DNA of 64,000 bases from Hyphomicrobiales bacterium (GCA_021775415.1 JAJFHV010000019.1:1-64000); one strand, 5' to 3'; shown: positions 8,046 through 17,563, counted from the stretch's first letter. Notes: generated by a model from the letters alone, not told the origin. A program made the numbers and translations.

Positions 8046-8132
8046 ATGGACCAGACCATGACCACTCTGTTCGAGCCGGTCCAACTTGGCCGGCTCAAGT
8101 TGCGAAGTCGCCAAGCTAAGCACCTTGGGTGA
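8046..8132 (+). pseudogene. 5' stub of an NADH:flavin oxidoreductase (old yellow enzyme family) gene
   Basis: Translation gives MDQTMTTLFEPVQLGRLKLR, then SRQAKHLG and stop. The stretch TLFEPVQLGRLKLRSR is the typical N-terminus of alkene reductases/old yellow enzymes, where the family goes on with an IVMAPLTR-type segment; here similarity ends abruptly at about 8113. The stub is 32 bases downstream of the NTF2-like gene, so it was the next gene of that operon and was lost by deletion. Nothing resembling the rest of the enzyme follows. Confidence 0.6.
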
Positions 8133-8240
8133 TTTTTGGTCCCTCCATTACGGGACTATTTTTTGCCGGTGTTCCAGACGGTGCGCTGTCTGCCACCGCT
8201 GGGTTCGTCATTTTTCACCTTCCCCGCGCCTCACACTTTC

Positions 8241-8320
8241 CGTCATCCTCGCCCTTGAGGCGAGGATCCAAGACTAATCGCGCCTTTGCATGCATCCTCG
8301 ATTCAAGAGCGAGGAAGACG
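8241..8320. repeat. Alphaproteobacterial-type intergenic palindrome
   Basis: CGTCATCCTCG at 8241-8251 pairs with CGAGGAAGACG at 8310-8320 (one mismatch), and inside there are smaller hairpins such as CCTCGCC-cttga-GGCGAGG. The CGTCATCCTCG...GAGGATCC pattern resembles palindromic repeats widely dispersed in Rhizobiales intergenic DNA. The rest of the 390-base gap between the enzyme stub and the DAHP synthase gene (8133-8522) shows only a TCCGGA-rich potential hairpin around 8454-8476, which could belong to the leader of the downstream gene. Confidence 0.6.
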
Positions 8321-8522
8321 AGAAAGGGGGGTTGTACCAATGCTTGCCTGTAATAATTACGATGCATTTCTGGTGCGCGAGGTTAGTACATCGTTTGCAC
8401 ACAATCCTGTGGATAAATTTCGCGACAGGCGTTATATATCCCGCAAAGCAGGTCCGGAAAAATCTCCGGTCCGGAATTTTACGAACTGAAATGTAGTAAC
8501 GCGTAACGAACAGGTACACCCT

Positions 8523-9902
8523 ATGGCACAAAAGTGGACACCCAATTCCTGGAGATCAAAACCGATTATTCAGGTTCCGGAATATCCCGATCCCAACGCA
8601 CTCAAGGTGGTTGAGGAAAGGCTTTCTTCCTATCCGCCACTGGTCTTTGCCGGTGAGGCGAGGGCGCTCAAGAGTCATCTTGCAGATGTGTCTGAAGGTA
8701 AAGCATTTTTATTGCAGGGCGGCGATTGTGCCGAAAGCTTTGCCGAGCACGGGGCCGACAATATTCGCGATTTTTTCCGCGTGTTCCTGCAGATGTCGGT
8801 TGTGTTGACCTACGCGGCTGCAAAGCCGGTGGTTAAAGTTGGCCGCATTGCCGGCCAGTTTGCCAAGCCGCGCTCATCCGATGTGGAGAAAAAAGGCGAA
8901 GAGGTTTTGCCGAGTTACCGAGGTGACATCGTCAATGGTATTGATTTTACACCTGGTGACCGCATACCCGATCCTGAGCGCCAGATCATGGCCTACCGGC
9001 AATCTGCCGCGACGTTGAATTTGTTGCGGGCATTTGCGCAAGGCGGCTATGCCAATCTGGAACATGTTCATGAGTGGACGCTTGGGTTTGTTAAAAACAA
9101 TCCAAGTTCTGAACGCTACACCGCACTTGCTGACCGGTTGGGTGAAACCTTGCGCTTCATGCGGGCTATTGGATTTTCAGCAGACAAACATCAGCGCCTG
9201 CGGGAAACTGATTTTTACACCAGCCATGAGGCACTGCTGCTTGGTTATGAAGAAGCGCTTACGCGGGTTGATTCAACTTCTGGCGATTATTACACAACCT
9301 CCGGCCACATGGTCTGGATCGGAGACCGTACCCGTCAAGCTGACCATGCTCATGTAGAGTATTTCCGCGGCATCAAAAATCCAATTGGCATGAAATGTGG
9401 TCCGAGCATGGACCCTGATGACCTCATCAAGCTGACGGATATTCTCAATCCCGAGAATGAGCCAGGCAGGTTGACGTTGATTGCACGCTTTGGTCATGAA
9501 AAAGTTGGCGACCATCTTCCGGGTCTCATTCGTGCGATTGAGAAAGAGGGCAAGAAGGTGGTCTGGTCGTGCGATCCAATGCATGGCAATACGATTTCAG
9601 CTGGCGGTTACAAGACCAGGCCGTTCGATTATGTGCTTTCGGAAGTGCAGAATTTCTTTGCCATCCACAAGGCAGAAGGCACTTATGCCGGTGGGGTGCA
9701 TTTCGAGATGACGGGCAATGATGTGACTGAATGTACCGGTGGTGCGCATGCAGTAACGGAAGAGGATCTGGCCGACCGCTATCACACCCATTGTGACCCG
9801 CGCCTAAATGCCAGCCAGGCACTGGAACTTGCGTTCCTGATTGCAGAGTTGCTGCAGGAAGATCGTGGCGTTGGTGGACAATCGATTGCCGCGAGTGCGT
9901 AA
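8523..9902 (+). CDS. Class II 3-deoxy-7-phosphoheptulonate (DAHP) synthase
   Basis: The 459-residue protein matches the plant-type class II DAHP synthases over its full length: [14 protein letters not shown] at the N-terminus, the metal-site [14 protein letters not shown] with C69, [14 protein letters not shown], and [14 protein letters not shown] near the end. It condenses phosphoenolpyruvate with erythrose 4-phosphate in the first step of the shikimate pathway, in the cytoplasm. An AGGT ribosome-binding site precedes the ATG. It stands alone with its own terminator. Feedback control cannot be judged from sequence. Confidence 0.96.
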   Translation: MAQKWTPNSWRSKPIIQVPEYPDPNALKVVEERLSSYPPLVFAGEARALKSHLADVSEGKAFLLQGGDCAESFAEHGADNIRDFFRVFLQMSVVLTYAAAKPVVKVGRIAGQFAKPRSSDVEKKGEEVLPSYRGDIVNGIDFTPGDRIPDPERQIMAYRQSAATLNLLRAFAQGGYANLEHVHEWTLGFVKNNPSSERYTALADRLGETLRFMRAIGFSADKHQRLRETDFYTSHEALLLGYEEALTRVDSTSGDYYTTSGHMVWIGDRTRQADHAHVEYFRGIKNPIGMKCGPSMDPDDLIKLTDILNPENEPGRLTLIARFGHEKVGDHLPGLIRAIEKEGKKVVWSCDPMHGNTISAGGYKTRPFDYVLSEVQNFFAIHKAEGTYAGGVHFEMTGNDVTECTGGAHAVTEEDLADRYHTHCDPRLNASQALELAFLIAELLQEDRGVGGQSIAASA

Positions 9903-9930
9903 CTAGCGGGTATAAAAATTGTGAGATCAT

Positions 9931-9963
9931 GGGCGTCGGTGCAAATCGGCGCCCTTGTTGTTT
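9931..9963 (+). terminator. Rho-independent terminator after DAHP synthase
   Basis: GGGCGTCG at 9931-9938 pairs with CGGCGCCC at 9947-9954 (one G-U pair) and is followed by TTGTTGTTT. Confidence 0.65.
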
Positions 9964-9974
9964 GGAGACCTGTG

Positions 9975-10364
9975 ATGACAAAATCTACCAAAGGTTCATG
10001 TAGTTGTGGTGCGGTTCGCTGGGAGGCAAATGGCGAGATGCGGGAGGTTGTCGCCTGCCACTGCAAACAGTGCAGAAAGCAGACTGGGCATTACTATGCA
10101 GCAACCAATACCTCCAATGACAGTCTCACCATAACTGGCGATGACCATCTGACCTGGTATCAAGCTTCTGAAAGTGCAAAACGCGGATTTTGCAAACATT
10201 GCGGGTCTGCATTGTTCTGGAAACCTCATGGGCGTGACTACACATCCATTCTGGCTGGCAGCATTGATGGCGATAGCGGATTGGAGCTCAAAGAACACAT
10301 CTTTGTTGCGGACAAAGGGGATTATTACGATCTGGATGACGGTCTGCCACAGCGTCAACAATAA
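9975..10364 (+). CDS. GFA-family (glutathione-dependent formaldehyde-activating-like) zinc protein
   Basis: The 129-residue product has the cysteine pattern of the Gfa/CENP-V family: GSCSCGAVRWE at 7-17 (C9, C11), ACHCKQCRKQTG with C28, C30 and C33, and GFCKHCGSALFW further on. These bind two zinc ions; some members act on glutathione-formaldehyde adducts, but most are uncharacterised. The ATG at 9975 is preceded by GGAGA; an upstream in-frame ATG would make the protein run through the terminator hairpin and is not used here. It is convergent with the following lipoprotein gene. Confidence 0.85.
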   Translation: MTKSTKGSCSCGAVRWEANGEMREVVACHCKQCRKQTGHYYAATNTSNDSLTITGDDHLTWYQASESAKRGFCKHCGSALFWKPHGRDYTSILAGSIDGDSGLELKEHIFVADKGDYYDLDDGLPQRQQ

Positions 10365-10406
10365 ACCCGCTGTTAGCGAATATTCACGGGCCCATACGGT
10401 TGTGGT

Positions 10407-11315
10407 TTAGCCAGCGTTCAAACCGTGGCGCGCCTGATCTTCCTTGATGATGTCATACATGTAAACAAGGGAAGATGTGTATTTGTTGCGTGGTGACTCG
10501 ATGCCCACAGCTTGAGTAATACGCGAAGTGAAGTGATTGCAGTTATAGGCGAACAAATGGTATTTCGGTTTGTCAATCTTGGCCTGTCTGATTTCCAGCA
10601 GAAGTTTTTCGTACTGCTGCGCGGTGAGTGAGACCCGATAGGCGGCCACCGGATCGATATTGCAATCGGTGAGACTGGGTAACATTTCCGCGGGCATCGG
10701 TGTAGCTGCGGCAACGGCCGCCCCGGCATAGCCACCCACTGGAGCCAGCATCACCAAGTTTTCGTCCAGCTTCTCGCCATTTGGCCCAAGTCGGCCATAG
10801 GCGCTGTAGGTGTGGCCTATCGGCAGGGGTGGTGTGTGGCGCATGCGAATTTCAATATAATAGGGGTGTCCCGGCGTTACGCGCTGCGCATCCAACTGTT
10901 TTGCCTGCTTGCCCCATCCACTTTTGCATTTGCCATGTTCAATCTGCGGAAACAGAACGGCAATGCGTTGTTCTGCCAATTCTTCAGGTGTTGGCGCATT
11001 TAAGGGCTGGTCTATTGTGGTTTCTTGATCGCTGTTGGAGAGTGCGGCGTATGTCAGGTTTGTATTGTTCGAACTGCCGTTTGAAAGCGTTGTCGAAGAG
11101 CTGGTATCTGTCACCGGTGGAAGTTCGTTGGTTTCGACCGCCTGCGGACTGTAAGCGGAGCCGTATGCCGTGTCTGTTTTGTTTGAAAGCGCATCAGTAA
11201 ATGTAGAGACACCCGTGGCGTTGCAACCAACCAGTGGCAGAAGCATTGCAGCAGCGACCGCATACCGGGCTTTTTTCAATGTGCTCGCCTTAAGTGATCT
11301 CAATATCGTGACCAA
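10407..11315 (-). CDS. Hypothetical lipoprotein with C-terminal NCNHF motif
   Basis: The 302-residue protein has a lipoprotein signal peptide with lipobox LVGC (C31), a low-complexity Ser/Thr/Asn-rich linker (about 32-110), and a conserved-looking C-terminal domain ending with YHLFAYNCNHFTSRITQAVG. The NCNHF motif with preceding His recalls the cysteine-histidine sites of NlpC/P60- or DUF4105-like domains, but I cannot assign the family. It is expected on the outer membrane. It is monocistronic, convergent with the GFA gene. Confidence 0.75.
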   Translation of the reverse strand: MVTILRSLKASTLKKARYAVAAAMLLPLVGCNATGVSTFTDALSNKTDTAYGSAYSPQAVETNELPPVTDTSSSTTLSNGSSNNTNLTYAALSNSDQETTIDQPLNAPTPEELAEQRIAVLFPQIEHGKCKSGWGKQAKQLDAQRVTPGHPYYIEIRMRHTPPLPIGHTYSAYGRLGPNGEKLDENLVMLAPVGGYAGAAVAAATPMPAEMLPSLTDCNIDPVAAYRVSLTAQQYEKLLLEIRQAKIDKPKYHLFAYNCNHFTSRITQAVGIESPRNKYTSSLVYMYDIIKEDQARHGLNAG

Positions 11316-11499
11316 TCCACTATAGGTACCTGGAGCATCCGGATCTGTTAAACCTCAGCAGAACCAGTTTAATGCACTCACAACGTTGTGCGACCCTGAT
11401 GTTCATTATGTATCAGAACCGTGTGCATGACAAATTAGTCAGCACTGTGGCTTGTTCAATTTATAACGAGGTTCGCGGTAAAGGTGAGTAAGCGTGCGA

Positions 11500-11841
11500 T
11501 CAGGCTTCAGCTTTGCCGTGTTGGACAATGCCTTTTTCGCTCAAATGAGTTTGTAGTTCGCCTGCCTGAAACATTTCACGGATAATGTCACAACCGCCAA
11601 CGAATTCGCCCTTGACGTAAAGCTGTGGGACGGTTGGCCATTCGGAGTAATCCTTGATGCCCTGGCGCAAATCATCATCGGCCAGCACATTCATGCCTTT
11701 GTATTCAACGCCCAGATAATTGAGGATTTGGATAACCTGCCCGGAAAATCCACACTGGGGGAAGTCCGGAGTGCCTTTCATGAACAGAACAATGTCATTG
11801 TTCTTCACTTCACTGGCGATGAATTCGTTGATGGCAGTCAT
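11500..11841 (-). CDS. grxD: Monothiol glutaredoxin, Grx4 family
   Basis: The 113-residue protein has the CGFS active site at residues 30-33 within MKGTPDFPQCGFS, followed by the TVPQLYVKGEFVGGCDI segment that binds glutathione. CGFS glutaredoxins bind a glutathione-ligated 2Fe-2S cluster and work with BolA proteins in iron-sulfur delivery and iron sensing. The bolA gene lies upstream on the same strand with one small membrane ORF between, the conserved purL-bolA-grx order of Rhizobiales. The length is normal and the start at 11841 is preceded by GAGGAAATCCC. Confidence 0.95.
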   Translation of the reverse strand: MTAINEFIASEVKNNDIVLFMKGTPDFPQCGFSGQVIQILNYLGVEYKGMNVLADDDLRQGIKDYSEWPTVPQLYVKGEFVGGCDIIREMFQAGELQTHLSEKGIVQHGKAEA

Positions 11842-11934
11842 GGGATTTCCTCAAGCTGTCGGCCTGCATTATTGCGGGCTAAAATGAGTCTCGGCTCTTA
11901 GATATATCGAAATGCGTCTGGATCAAGGATTTTT

Positions 11935-12069
11935 CTAAAAAACCAGCCAAAATATGAAGAACCAAAGTCCCAGTGTTGCCAGAAATATCCAGAAAAACCG
12001 GTCCGTCCAGAACGGCTTTTTCAATATACGGGGGACTTTCTCCAGCCCACTGGTTTGCCGCTCTGCCAA
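11935..12069 (-). CDS. Possible 44-residue single-span membrane protein between bolA and grxD
   Basis: A short reading frame starts with TTG at 12069, five bases after the bolA stop codon. It gives a basic N-terminal part (LAERQTSGLEKVPRILKK) followed by a very hydrophobic aromatic stretch (FFWIFLATLGLWFFIFW) that would make one membrane helix with the N-terminus inside. The composition is far from random and the frame is closed exactly between bolA and grxD. The ribosome-binding site is poor and no ATG is available, so the start is uncertain. No family is recognised. Confidence 0.4.
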   Translation of the reverse strand: MAERQTSGLEKVPRILKKPFWTDRFFWIFLATLGLWFFIFWLVF

Positions 12070-12074
12070 TCGTG

Positions 12075-12308
12075 TTATTCCGGTGCGCTGGTTTGCAGTG
12101 CAAGTGCGTGAAGAACACCGCCCATATTGCCCTGTAGAGCCTTGTAAACCAGTTGATGCTGCTGAACCCGTGATTTGCCCCGAAAACTTTCCGCCACAAC
12201 CTCGGCCGCGTAATGGTCTCCATCTCCAGCGAGATCGCGAATGGTGACCGTCGCATCTGGAATTGCTTCCTTGATCATGCGTTCGATATCGCCTGCGTCC
12301 ATTGCCAT
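12075..12308 (-). CDS. bolA: BolA-family protein
   Basis: The 77-residue product is a full BolA domain: MDAGDIERMIKEAIPDATVTI, GDGDHYAAEVVAESFRGKS and VQQHQLVYKALQGNMGGVLHALAL. BolA partners CGFS glutaredoxins through a shared 2Fe-2S cluster, here the grxD product two ORFs downstream. The ATG at 12308 has GGAG seven bases before it; upstream in-frame ATGs would overlap purL. It starts 10 bases after the purL stop codon and is likely co-transcribed with purL. H in the HQLVYKAL segment is the usual cluster ligand candidate. Confidence 0.94.
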   Translation of the reverse strand: MAMDAGDIERMIKEAIPDATVTIRDLAGDGDHYAAEVVAESFRGKSRVQQHQLVYKALQGNMGGVLHALALQTSAPE

Positions 12309-12318
12309 GAACCTGCTC

Positions 12319-14562
12319 CTATTCCGCGGCCTGCAGCTCTTGCGGTTTGCCATCCATGAATTCTGGAAACCAGGATTCGTGGGCCGCTTTCATTTCTTCA
12401 ATAGATATGGACACGTAATCACCAATCGTCAATCGATCACCGACAAAGGTGCCCAGTCGTGAGTAGGAAATTCCCGAACCTTCAGCGTTTGCGGCAAGCA
12501 TGTCAGCGTAATCTTGAGGGACGGCTACCAAGTAGCGTGATTGGTCCTCGCCAAACAAAGCTGCATGTGGCTGATCGCTTTCAAGTTCAATTACGGCACC
12601 CTTGCTGCTTGCCATGCACATTTCGGCGACTGCAATTGCAAGCCCGCCATCAGAAACATCGTGGCAGGCGGACACCTGTCCAGAGCCGATTGCTGCCCGC
12701 ACGAATTCCCCCCGCATTCGCTCCGTCATGAGATCGACCGGTGGTGGAGCCCCGGTTTCCAGACCAAGACACTCGCGCATGTAAAGCGATTGCCCCAGGT
12801 GGGTTGCTTCCAGACCCACGAGTACCAGCACATCGCCATCGTTTGCGCCGCCAATGGAGGCAATCTTGCTGGTGTCCTCTATCAACCCAACTGCACCGAT
12901 GGTTGGGGTTGGAAGGATCCCCAGGCCGTTTGTTTCATTGTAGAGCGATACATTGCCGGAAACGATGGGCATAGAAAGTGATTCAACTGCTTCGCCTATG
13001 CCTTTGATTGCAAAGACTAATTGTCCCATGATTTTTGGTTTTTCAGGATTACCGAAATTGAGGTTGTCGGTTGTTGCGAGCGGTTCGGCACCCACTGCAC
13101 ACAAATTGCGGAAACATTCAGCTACTGCCTGTTTACCTCCCTCCATCGGGTCGGCTTCGCAGTAGCGCGGGGTCACATCGCTGGTGAAAGCAAGTGCGCG
13201 CCCGGTGGCTTCCCCCTGATCGTCAACAAGCCGGATTACACCTGCATCGCCTCCGGGTATCTGCAATGTATTGGCTTGAATGAGCGTATCATATTGCTCC
13301 CAAACCCATCGACGGGAGCAAAGGTCCGGTGAATTCAGAAGATCCAACAGTGCCTTGTTATAGTCGCCGGTATTTTCGACGGCATGAGGCTCCAAAACCG
13401 GTGGGCTTTCGGGTTCAACCCAGGGGCGGTCATATTCAGGTGCTTCATCACCCAGTTCCTTGATAGGAAGGTTGGCGACTTCTTCTCCCTGATGCAGTAC
13501 CCGGAAACGTAAATCATCGGTAGTTTTGCCAACTGTTGCGAAATCAAGGTTCCATTTTTCAAAAACCGCGCGTGCATCTTTTTCACGCGATGGGTCAAGC
13601 ACCATCAACATGCGTTCCTGACTTTCGGACAGCATCATCTCATAGGCACTCATGGATTCTTCACGCACCGGAACCAAATCGAGATTGAGTTCAACGCCGA
13701 GATTGCCCTTGGCACCCATTTCTACTGCGGAGCAGGTAAGGCCTGCGGCTCCCATATCCTGGATAGCAACGACCGCGCCGGTTTTCATCAACTCAAGACA
13801 GGCTTCGAGCAGGCATTTTTCGGTAAAGGGATCACCGACCTGTACCGTCGGGCGTTTTTGCTCGATGTCTTCGCCGAACTCCGCTGATGCCATTGTTGCG
13901 CCACCAACACCATCGCGGCCGGTTTTGGCGCCCAGATAGACGATGGGTAGCCCAACCCCCTTGGCTTCCGACAGGAAAATCCCATCCGTCTTGGCAATTC
14001 CTGCCGCAAAAGCATTGACCAAGATATTGCCATTGTAGCGTGGATGAAAATTGACCTCACCCCCCACGGTTGGAACGCCAAACGAGTTACCGTAACCGCC
14101 AATGCCGGCAACAACCCCTGAAACCAGATGTTTTGTCTTGGGATGATCAGGAGAACCAAATCGTAATGCATTCATCGCTGCAACTGGTCGTGCGCCCATG
14201 GTAAAAACGTCGCGCAAGATACCCCCAACACCAGTCGCTGCTCCTTGATAGGGTTCGATGAAAGACGGGTGATTGTGGCTCTCCATTTTGAAAACCACAC
14301 ATTCGCCGTTGCCGATATCCACAACGCCAGCGTTTTCGCCAGGTCCCTGGATAACCCTTGGCCCGGTGGTTGGTAGGGTTTTCAGCCACTTCTTCGAAGA
14401 TTTGTAGGAGCAATGCTCATTCCACATTGCGGACCAGATGCCGAGTTCTGTGAAACTGGGTTTACGACCGGTCAAATCTACAATGCGGGCATATTCTTCC
14501 TGTGACAGCCCGTGTTCTTCAACCAGCTCAGGCGTGACAGGAAATGTATTGGTAACGGTCAT
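12319..14562 (-). CDS. purL: Phosphoribosylformylglycinamidine synthase subunit PurL
   Basis: The 747-residue protein is a small-type PurL. It shows the signature [20 protein letters not shown] near residue 90, the [10 protein letters not shown] nucleotide region and the C-terminal AIR-synthase-like repeat. With PurQ (glutaminase) and PurS it converts FGAR to FGAM using ATP and glutamine, the fourth step of purine synthesis. purQ and purS lie upstream on the same strand but are separated by the lipoprotein, DUF1127 and MocR genes. The start at 14562 matches family length. Confidence 0.97.
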   Translation of the reverse strand: MTVTNTFPVTPELVEEHGLSQEEYARIVDLTGRKPSFTELGIWSAMWNEHCSYKSSKKWLKTLPTTGPRVIQGPGENAGVVDIGNGECVVFKMESHNHPSFIEPYQGAATGVGGILRDVFTMGARPVAAMNALRFGSPDHPKTKHLVSGVVAGIGGYGNSFGVPTVGGEVNFHPRYNGNILVNAFAAGIAKTDGIFLSEAKGVGLPIVYLGAKTGRDGVGGATMASAEFGEDIEQKRPTVQVGDPFTEKCLLEACLELMKTGAVVAIQDMGAAGLTCSAVEMGAKGNLGVELNLDLVPVREESMSAYEMMLSESQERMLMVLDPSREKDARAVFEKWNLDFATVGKTTDDLRFRVLHQGEEVANLPIKELGDEAPEYDRPWVEPESPPVLEPHAVENTGDYNKALLDLLNSPDLCSRRWVWEQYDTLIQANTLQIPGGDAGVIRLVDDQGEATGRALAFTSDVTPRYCEADPMEGGKQAVAECFRNLCAVGAEPLATTDNLNFGNPEKPKIMGQLVFAIKGIGEAVESLSMPIVSGNVSLYNETNGLGILPTPTIGAVGLIEDTSKIASIGGANDGDVLVLVGLEATHLGQSLYMRECLGLETGAPPPVDLMTERMRGEFVRAAIGSGQVSACHDVSDGGLAIAVAEMCMASSKGAVIELESDQPHAALFGEDQSRYLVAVPQDYADMLAANAEGSGISYSRLGTFVGDRLTIGDYVSISIEEMKAAHESWFPEFMDGKPQELQAAE

Positions 14563-14692
14563 CGTCAGAACCGGTCCTGGATTCGATTAATTATGAGTAG
14601 TTGTTTACGTGAACCGGCGAACGGTTTGAACCGCATTCGTCAAATTGCACCTGACTATACAAAGAAAACTTCACTTTTCAGTCGATAGAGCC

Positions 14693-16108
14693 TCAATCAT
14701 GATTGTCGTAGCCGGCAATACCGCTTTCCAACAGGTTGCGGACGATCTTGAGGGGGGCTTCAAGCTCTGCTGCATTCTTGGGTGAGGTAAAACCAATTCG
14801 TGCGCCGTGAAAAACCTGGTCTGATCGGGTCGGCTTAAAATCATCTTCGCTGGAAATGATGATGTTGTGTTCAGCCAATGCGCTTCTGAAGGTGCCCGAG
14901 TGCCAAGGATCAGGTAATTTTATCCAGATATAGGGGCAATACTTGTGTGACCTGAATTTCACGTCTTTCAGAATTCTTTGAACAACCGTGGTTCGTTCTT
15001 CAATTTCGTTCTGCACGGATTGAAGTATTTTATTTGCTTCGCCGTTCAGAACCAATGTAGAGGCCAGCTCTGTCAGCCAGTAGGCACCGCCGCCGGTTAC
15101 CATCTTGTGAGCGTTGGCGATACGTTCTGCAAAACGCGGAGGGCAGGCGGCCCAACCGGACCGGATGCCGGCGGAAACAGATTTTGAAAGCCCTCCGACA
15201 TGAAAGGTCCGCTCTGGTGCAAAATGGGCCATCGGCGGTATCTCATCACCGATCAAAGGTGCGTAAATTGCATCTTCGATGATCCAGACATTGTACTTGT
15301 GGGCAATCTCGGCAATGGCGATGCGCCGCTCTCTGGACAAATTGGCAAGCGTTGGGTTTTGAATTGTCGGCATCATAAACAGGATTTTTGGGTGTTGCTG
15401 TGCGCAGAGCTTCTCAAATGCCTCAGGTATCATGCCGTATTTGTCAAAGTCAGTGACGATGATGCGGCGACCCAGCAACGTCGCACTTCGGGCAATTGAA
15501 CAATAGGTTAGCCCCTCGAAGGCAATTTTATCGCCAGGCACCGTAAGCGATGCAATCACTGACACACCGGCTGCCATGGCGCCATTGGTGGGGACAATCT
15601 GCTCAATGTCGGGTCTCCAACCTGCATGGGACAGCCATTGCTGTCCCGCCTCCCGCCATGTCGATGGTACTTCGCGAATATAATCCATAACCTTGGTGGG
15701 GTGGCCCTTGGCAATGCTTCCTGCGGTATTTGCGATGAGTTCAGATTGCCCAACATCGGCAGCGGAGGCATAGCCAAGATGGTAGGAGCGTTCTCTGCCG
15801 CCTTGAAGCGGTGGCAGGGGCTCTGCTTCCGGCGCTCTAAACAATTTGGTCTTGGATTGATCGTCCTTGTTAAGAACGTAGGTACCGCGCCCAACTTCTC
15901 CGGATACAAGACCGCGTTCACATGCCAGCGCGTACGCGCGGCTGATTGTTCCAACGGTTACACCGATATCAAAGGCCAGGTTGCGCTGGGGTGGGAGGCG
16001 GGTGCCGGGGGAAAGTTCGCCGGAATCGATGCCGCTTTCAATTTTATCCGCAAGTTCAATGTAGAGCGGATTGCCTGATCGTTCGATGGTGGGCAGCCAA
16101 TTTGTCAT
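14693..16108 (-). CDS. MocR-type (GntR-HTH/aminotransferase) transcriptional regulator
   Basis: The 471-residue protein has an N-terminal GntR winged helix (residues about 10-78: LYIELADKIESGIDSGELSPGTRLPPQRNLA) joined to a class I aminotransferase-like domain. The PLP lysine is expected at K309 in GGLSKSVSAGIRSG and the aspartate at D279 in IIEDAIY. MocR proteins use PLP as effector sensor and regulate amine or cofactor metabolism. It is divergent from a DUF1127 gene, and repeated TGTCA/TGACA half-sites fill the gap and cover its own start codon, suggesting autoregulation. It sits inside the purine cluster without evident link to it. Confidence 0.93.
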   Translation of the reverse strand: MTNWLPTIERSGNPLYIELADKIESGIDSGELSPGTRLPPQRNLAFDIGVTVGTISRAYALACERGLVSGEVGRGTYVLNKDDQSKTKLFRAPEAEPLPPLQGGRERSYHLGYASAADVGQSELIANTAGSIAKGHPTKVMDYIREVPSTWREAGQQWLSHAGWRPDIEQIVPTNGAMAAGVSVIASLTVPGDKIAFEGLTYCSIARSATLLGRRIIVTDFDKYGMIPEAFEKLCAQQHPKILFMMPTIQNPTLANLSRERRIAIAEIAHKYNVWIIEDAIYAPLIGDEIPPMAHFAPERTFHVGGLSKSVSAGIRSGWAACPPRFAERIANAHKMVTGGGAYWLTELASTLVLNGEANKILQSVQNEIEERTTVVQRILKDVKFRSHKYCPYIWIKLPDPWHSGTFRSALAEHNIIISSEDDFKPTRSDQVFHGARIGFTSPKNAAELEAPLKIVRNLLESGIAGYDNHD

Positions 16109-16174
16109 GGTGACAATGTTTACATTGACTGACCGGGGGTGTCAATTAATAGTGACAATTCGAAGTGTCAATTT
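16102..16174. promoter_or_regulatory. Putative MocR operator region with TGTCA/TGACA half-sites
   Basis: TTGTCA-tgg-TGACAA at 16102-16116 is a perfect inverted repeat overlapping the MocR start codon. Further half-sites follow: TGTCAATT at 16140-16147, TGACAATT at 16153-16160 and TGTCAATT at 16167-16174. The repeated TGTCAAT motif in the gap of a divergent MocR gene is typical of its operators. It probably controls both the regulator and the DUF1127 gene. Confidence 0.5.
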
Positions 16175-16193
16175 CAAAAATATGGGTACAATT

Positions 16194-16433
16194 ATGACAA
16201 TATACAGGATTAATGCCCCTATCGGCTCGATGCGGCGCGGAATTTTCTACTTGATTGACTTTTGTAAAAGGAGTTTCGCCAGTTGGGCTCAATATAACAG
16301 CGAGTTTTTATGGCGTCAGGAGCGGCAGCGTACGCGGCATCAATTGCAAAGGCTGGAGGAACATGTGTTGAGAGATATAGGAATTACCCGCGAGGAAGCT
16401 AATGCGGAAGCACAGCGTGGTTTCTGGGACTGA
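16194..16433 (+). CDS. DUF1127 domain protein
   Basis: The 79-residue product ends with a DUF1127-like motif: RQRTRHQLQRLEEHVLRDIG followed by ITREEANAEAQRGFWD, the common C-terminal form in Rhizobiales. The N-terminal 40 residues contain a hydrophobic segment (GIFYLIDFCKRSFASWA). Function is unknown; DUF1127 domains are small arginine-rich helices, some implicated in RNA-related or phosphate stress functions. The start at 16194 is tentative, since neither this ATG nor the one four codons earlier has a clear ribosome-binding site. It is divergent from the MocR gene and may be its target. Confidence 0.72.
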   Translation: MTIYRINAPIGSMRRGIFYLIDFCKRSFASWAQYNSEFLWRQERQRTRHQLQRLEEHVLRDIGITREEANAEAQRGFWD

Positions 16434-16445
16434 TATAGTCGGCTG

Positions 16446-16883
16446 CTATGTTTTGCAGGAAGAATTTCCTGCGCTCCAGCGCTTTACATCATCGGTAATG
16501 CGTTTGCCGCTGGAAGTGCCGAGCAGTGGTCCATACGCTTGCATGTTGGTGTAAGTTCCAGATGACGCGCTGCCCTTTTGTTCAGCTTGAACAACGAGTT
16601 GTGGCAGACCGCCAGGATTATTCCTTGGCACCAGCAATATTCGTGGCCTGCCGGAGTGTGAATTGACTTCATTGGCCAGTTTGTAGGCCTTGAAGGCGTT
16701 GTCTCCGGACTTGAACCAGCATTTTTGAGCGTTTTTCGCCACTGTAACAATCAGGGGAGTTGGTTTTTCCTGAGAGCGTACCGACAGGGCTTCAGATGAC
16801 GCTCCGGTCTGGCAACCAGAGATAATGATCAGCATCAGGGGGAGTGCCTGCAACATTGCCAGCTTGTTGCGGCAAGTAGGCAT
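16446..16883 (-). CDS. Hypothetical lipoprotein coupled to purQ
   Basis: The 145-residue protein has a lipoprotein signal peptide with lipobox IISGC (C24). The mature part has KCWFKSGDNAFKAYKLANE, a pattern seen in short uncharacterised alphaproteobacterial lipoproteins. Its ATG shares a base with the TGA of purQ (TGATG), so it is translationally coupled to purQ, though it has no evident purine role. A probable cell-envelope protein of unknown function. Confidence 0.72.
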   Translation of the reverse strand: MPTCRNKLAMLQALPLMLIIISGCQTGASSEALSVRSQEKPTPLIVTVAKNAQKCWFKSGDNAFKAYKLANEVNSHSGRPRILLVPRNNPGGLPQLVVQAEQKGSASSGTYTNMQAYGPLLGTSSGKRITDDVKRWSAGNSSCKT

Positions 16884-17563
16884 CAGGCGGCCTCGCTTGC
16901 GGCCACTTCCAATACGCTTTCGAACAATCTGCGCCCTGAGATGTTGCCATGATCCGCTTCGATCAAATTCTCCGGATGCGGCATCATGCCGAGCACATTG
17001 CCCTTCTTGTTGATGATACCGGCGATATCATTGATCGATCCGTTGGGATTTGTGTCATCCGCATAGCGAAATACAATCTGTTTGTTGTCTTCCAGCGCCC
17101 GAAGCGTTCTGGGATCTGCAAAATAGTTCCCATCATGATGGGCAACAGGGCAGGGGATCACCTGACCATCCCAATAATGTTGGGTGAACGCAGTATGTGC
17201 GTTTTCAACTTTTAACTTCACCTGCCGACAAACGAAACGCAGACCGGCATTACGCATCAATGCGCCGGGCAAAAGCCCGGCTTCTGTCAGTATCTGGAAT
17301 CCATTGCAGACCCCAAGAATTTTTACACCCTTGGCGGCGCGCCTGGCGATTTCGCGCATGACTGGCGAACGGGCTGCAATTGCGCCGGAGCGCAGATAAT
17401 CTCCGTAGGAAAACCCGCCGGGGACAACAATCAAATCAACATTGGGAATTTCTGTATCTGTATGCCAGATGAGAACGGGCGGCTTGCCGCTGATCTTGGT
17501 GAGGGCGGCAATCATGTCGCGGTCGCGATTGGAGCCTGGAAAGAGGATAACGGCGGGGGTCAA
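16883..17563 (-). CDS. purQ: Phosphoribosylformylglycinamidine synthase subunit PurQ
   Basis: The 226-residue protein is a class I glutamine amidotransferase: nucleophile C86 in [10 protein letters not shown], with the histidine and glutamate of [10 protein letters not shown] near the C-terminus. It provides ammonia to PurL. Translation starts at TTG (17561-17563), immediately after the stop codon of the GIY-YIG gene. The first eleven bases TTGACCCCCGC are also found at the start of the GIY-YIG gene, where purS overlaps them; this indicates that purS and purQ were originally overlapping and that the nuclease gene was inserted between them. Confidence 0.96.
   Translation of the reverse strand: MTPAVILFPGSNRDRDMIAALTKISGKPPVLIWHTDTEIPNVDLIVVPGGFSYGDYLRSGAIAARSPVMREIARRAAKGVKILGVCNGFQILTEAGLLPGALMRNAGLRFVCRQVKLKVENAHTAFTQHYWDGQVIPCPVAHHDGNYFADPRTLRALEDNKQIVFRYADDTNPNGSINDIAGIINKKGNVLGMMPHPENLIEADHGNISGRRLFESVLEVAASEAA
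17553..17563 (-). repeat. 11-bp direct repeat, copy at purQ start
   Basis: TTGACCCCCGC (minus strand) forms the first codons of purQ. An identical copy lies at 18012-18022. The identity stops exactly at both ends. The two copies flank the GIY-YIG gene like a target-site duplication. Confidence 0.75.
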
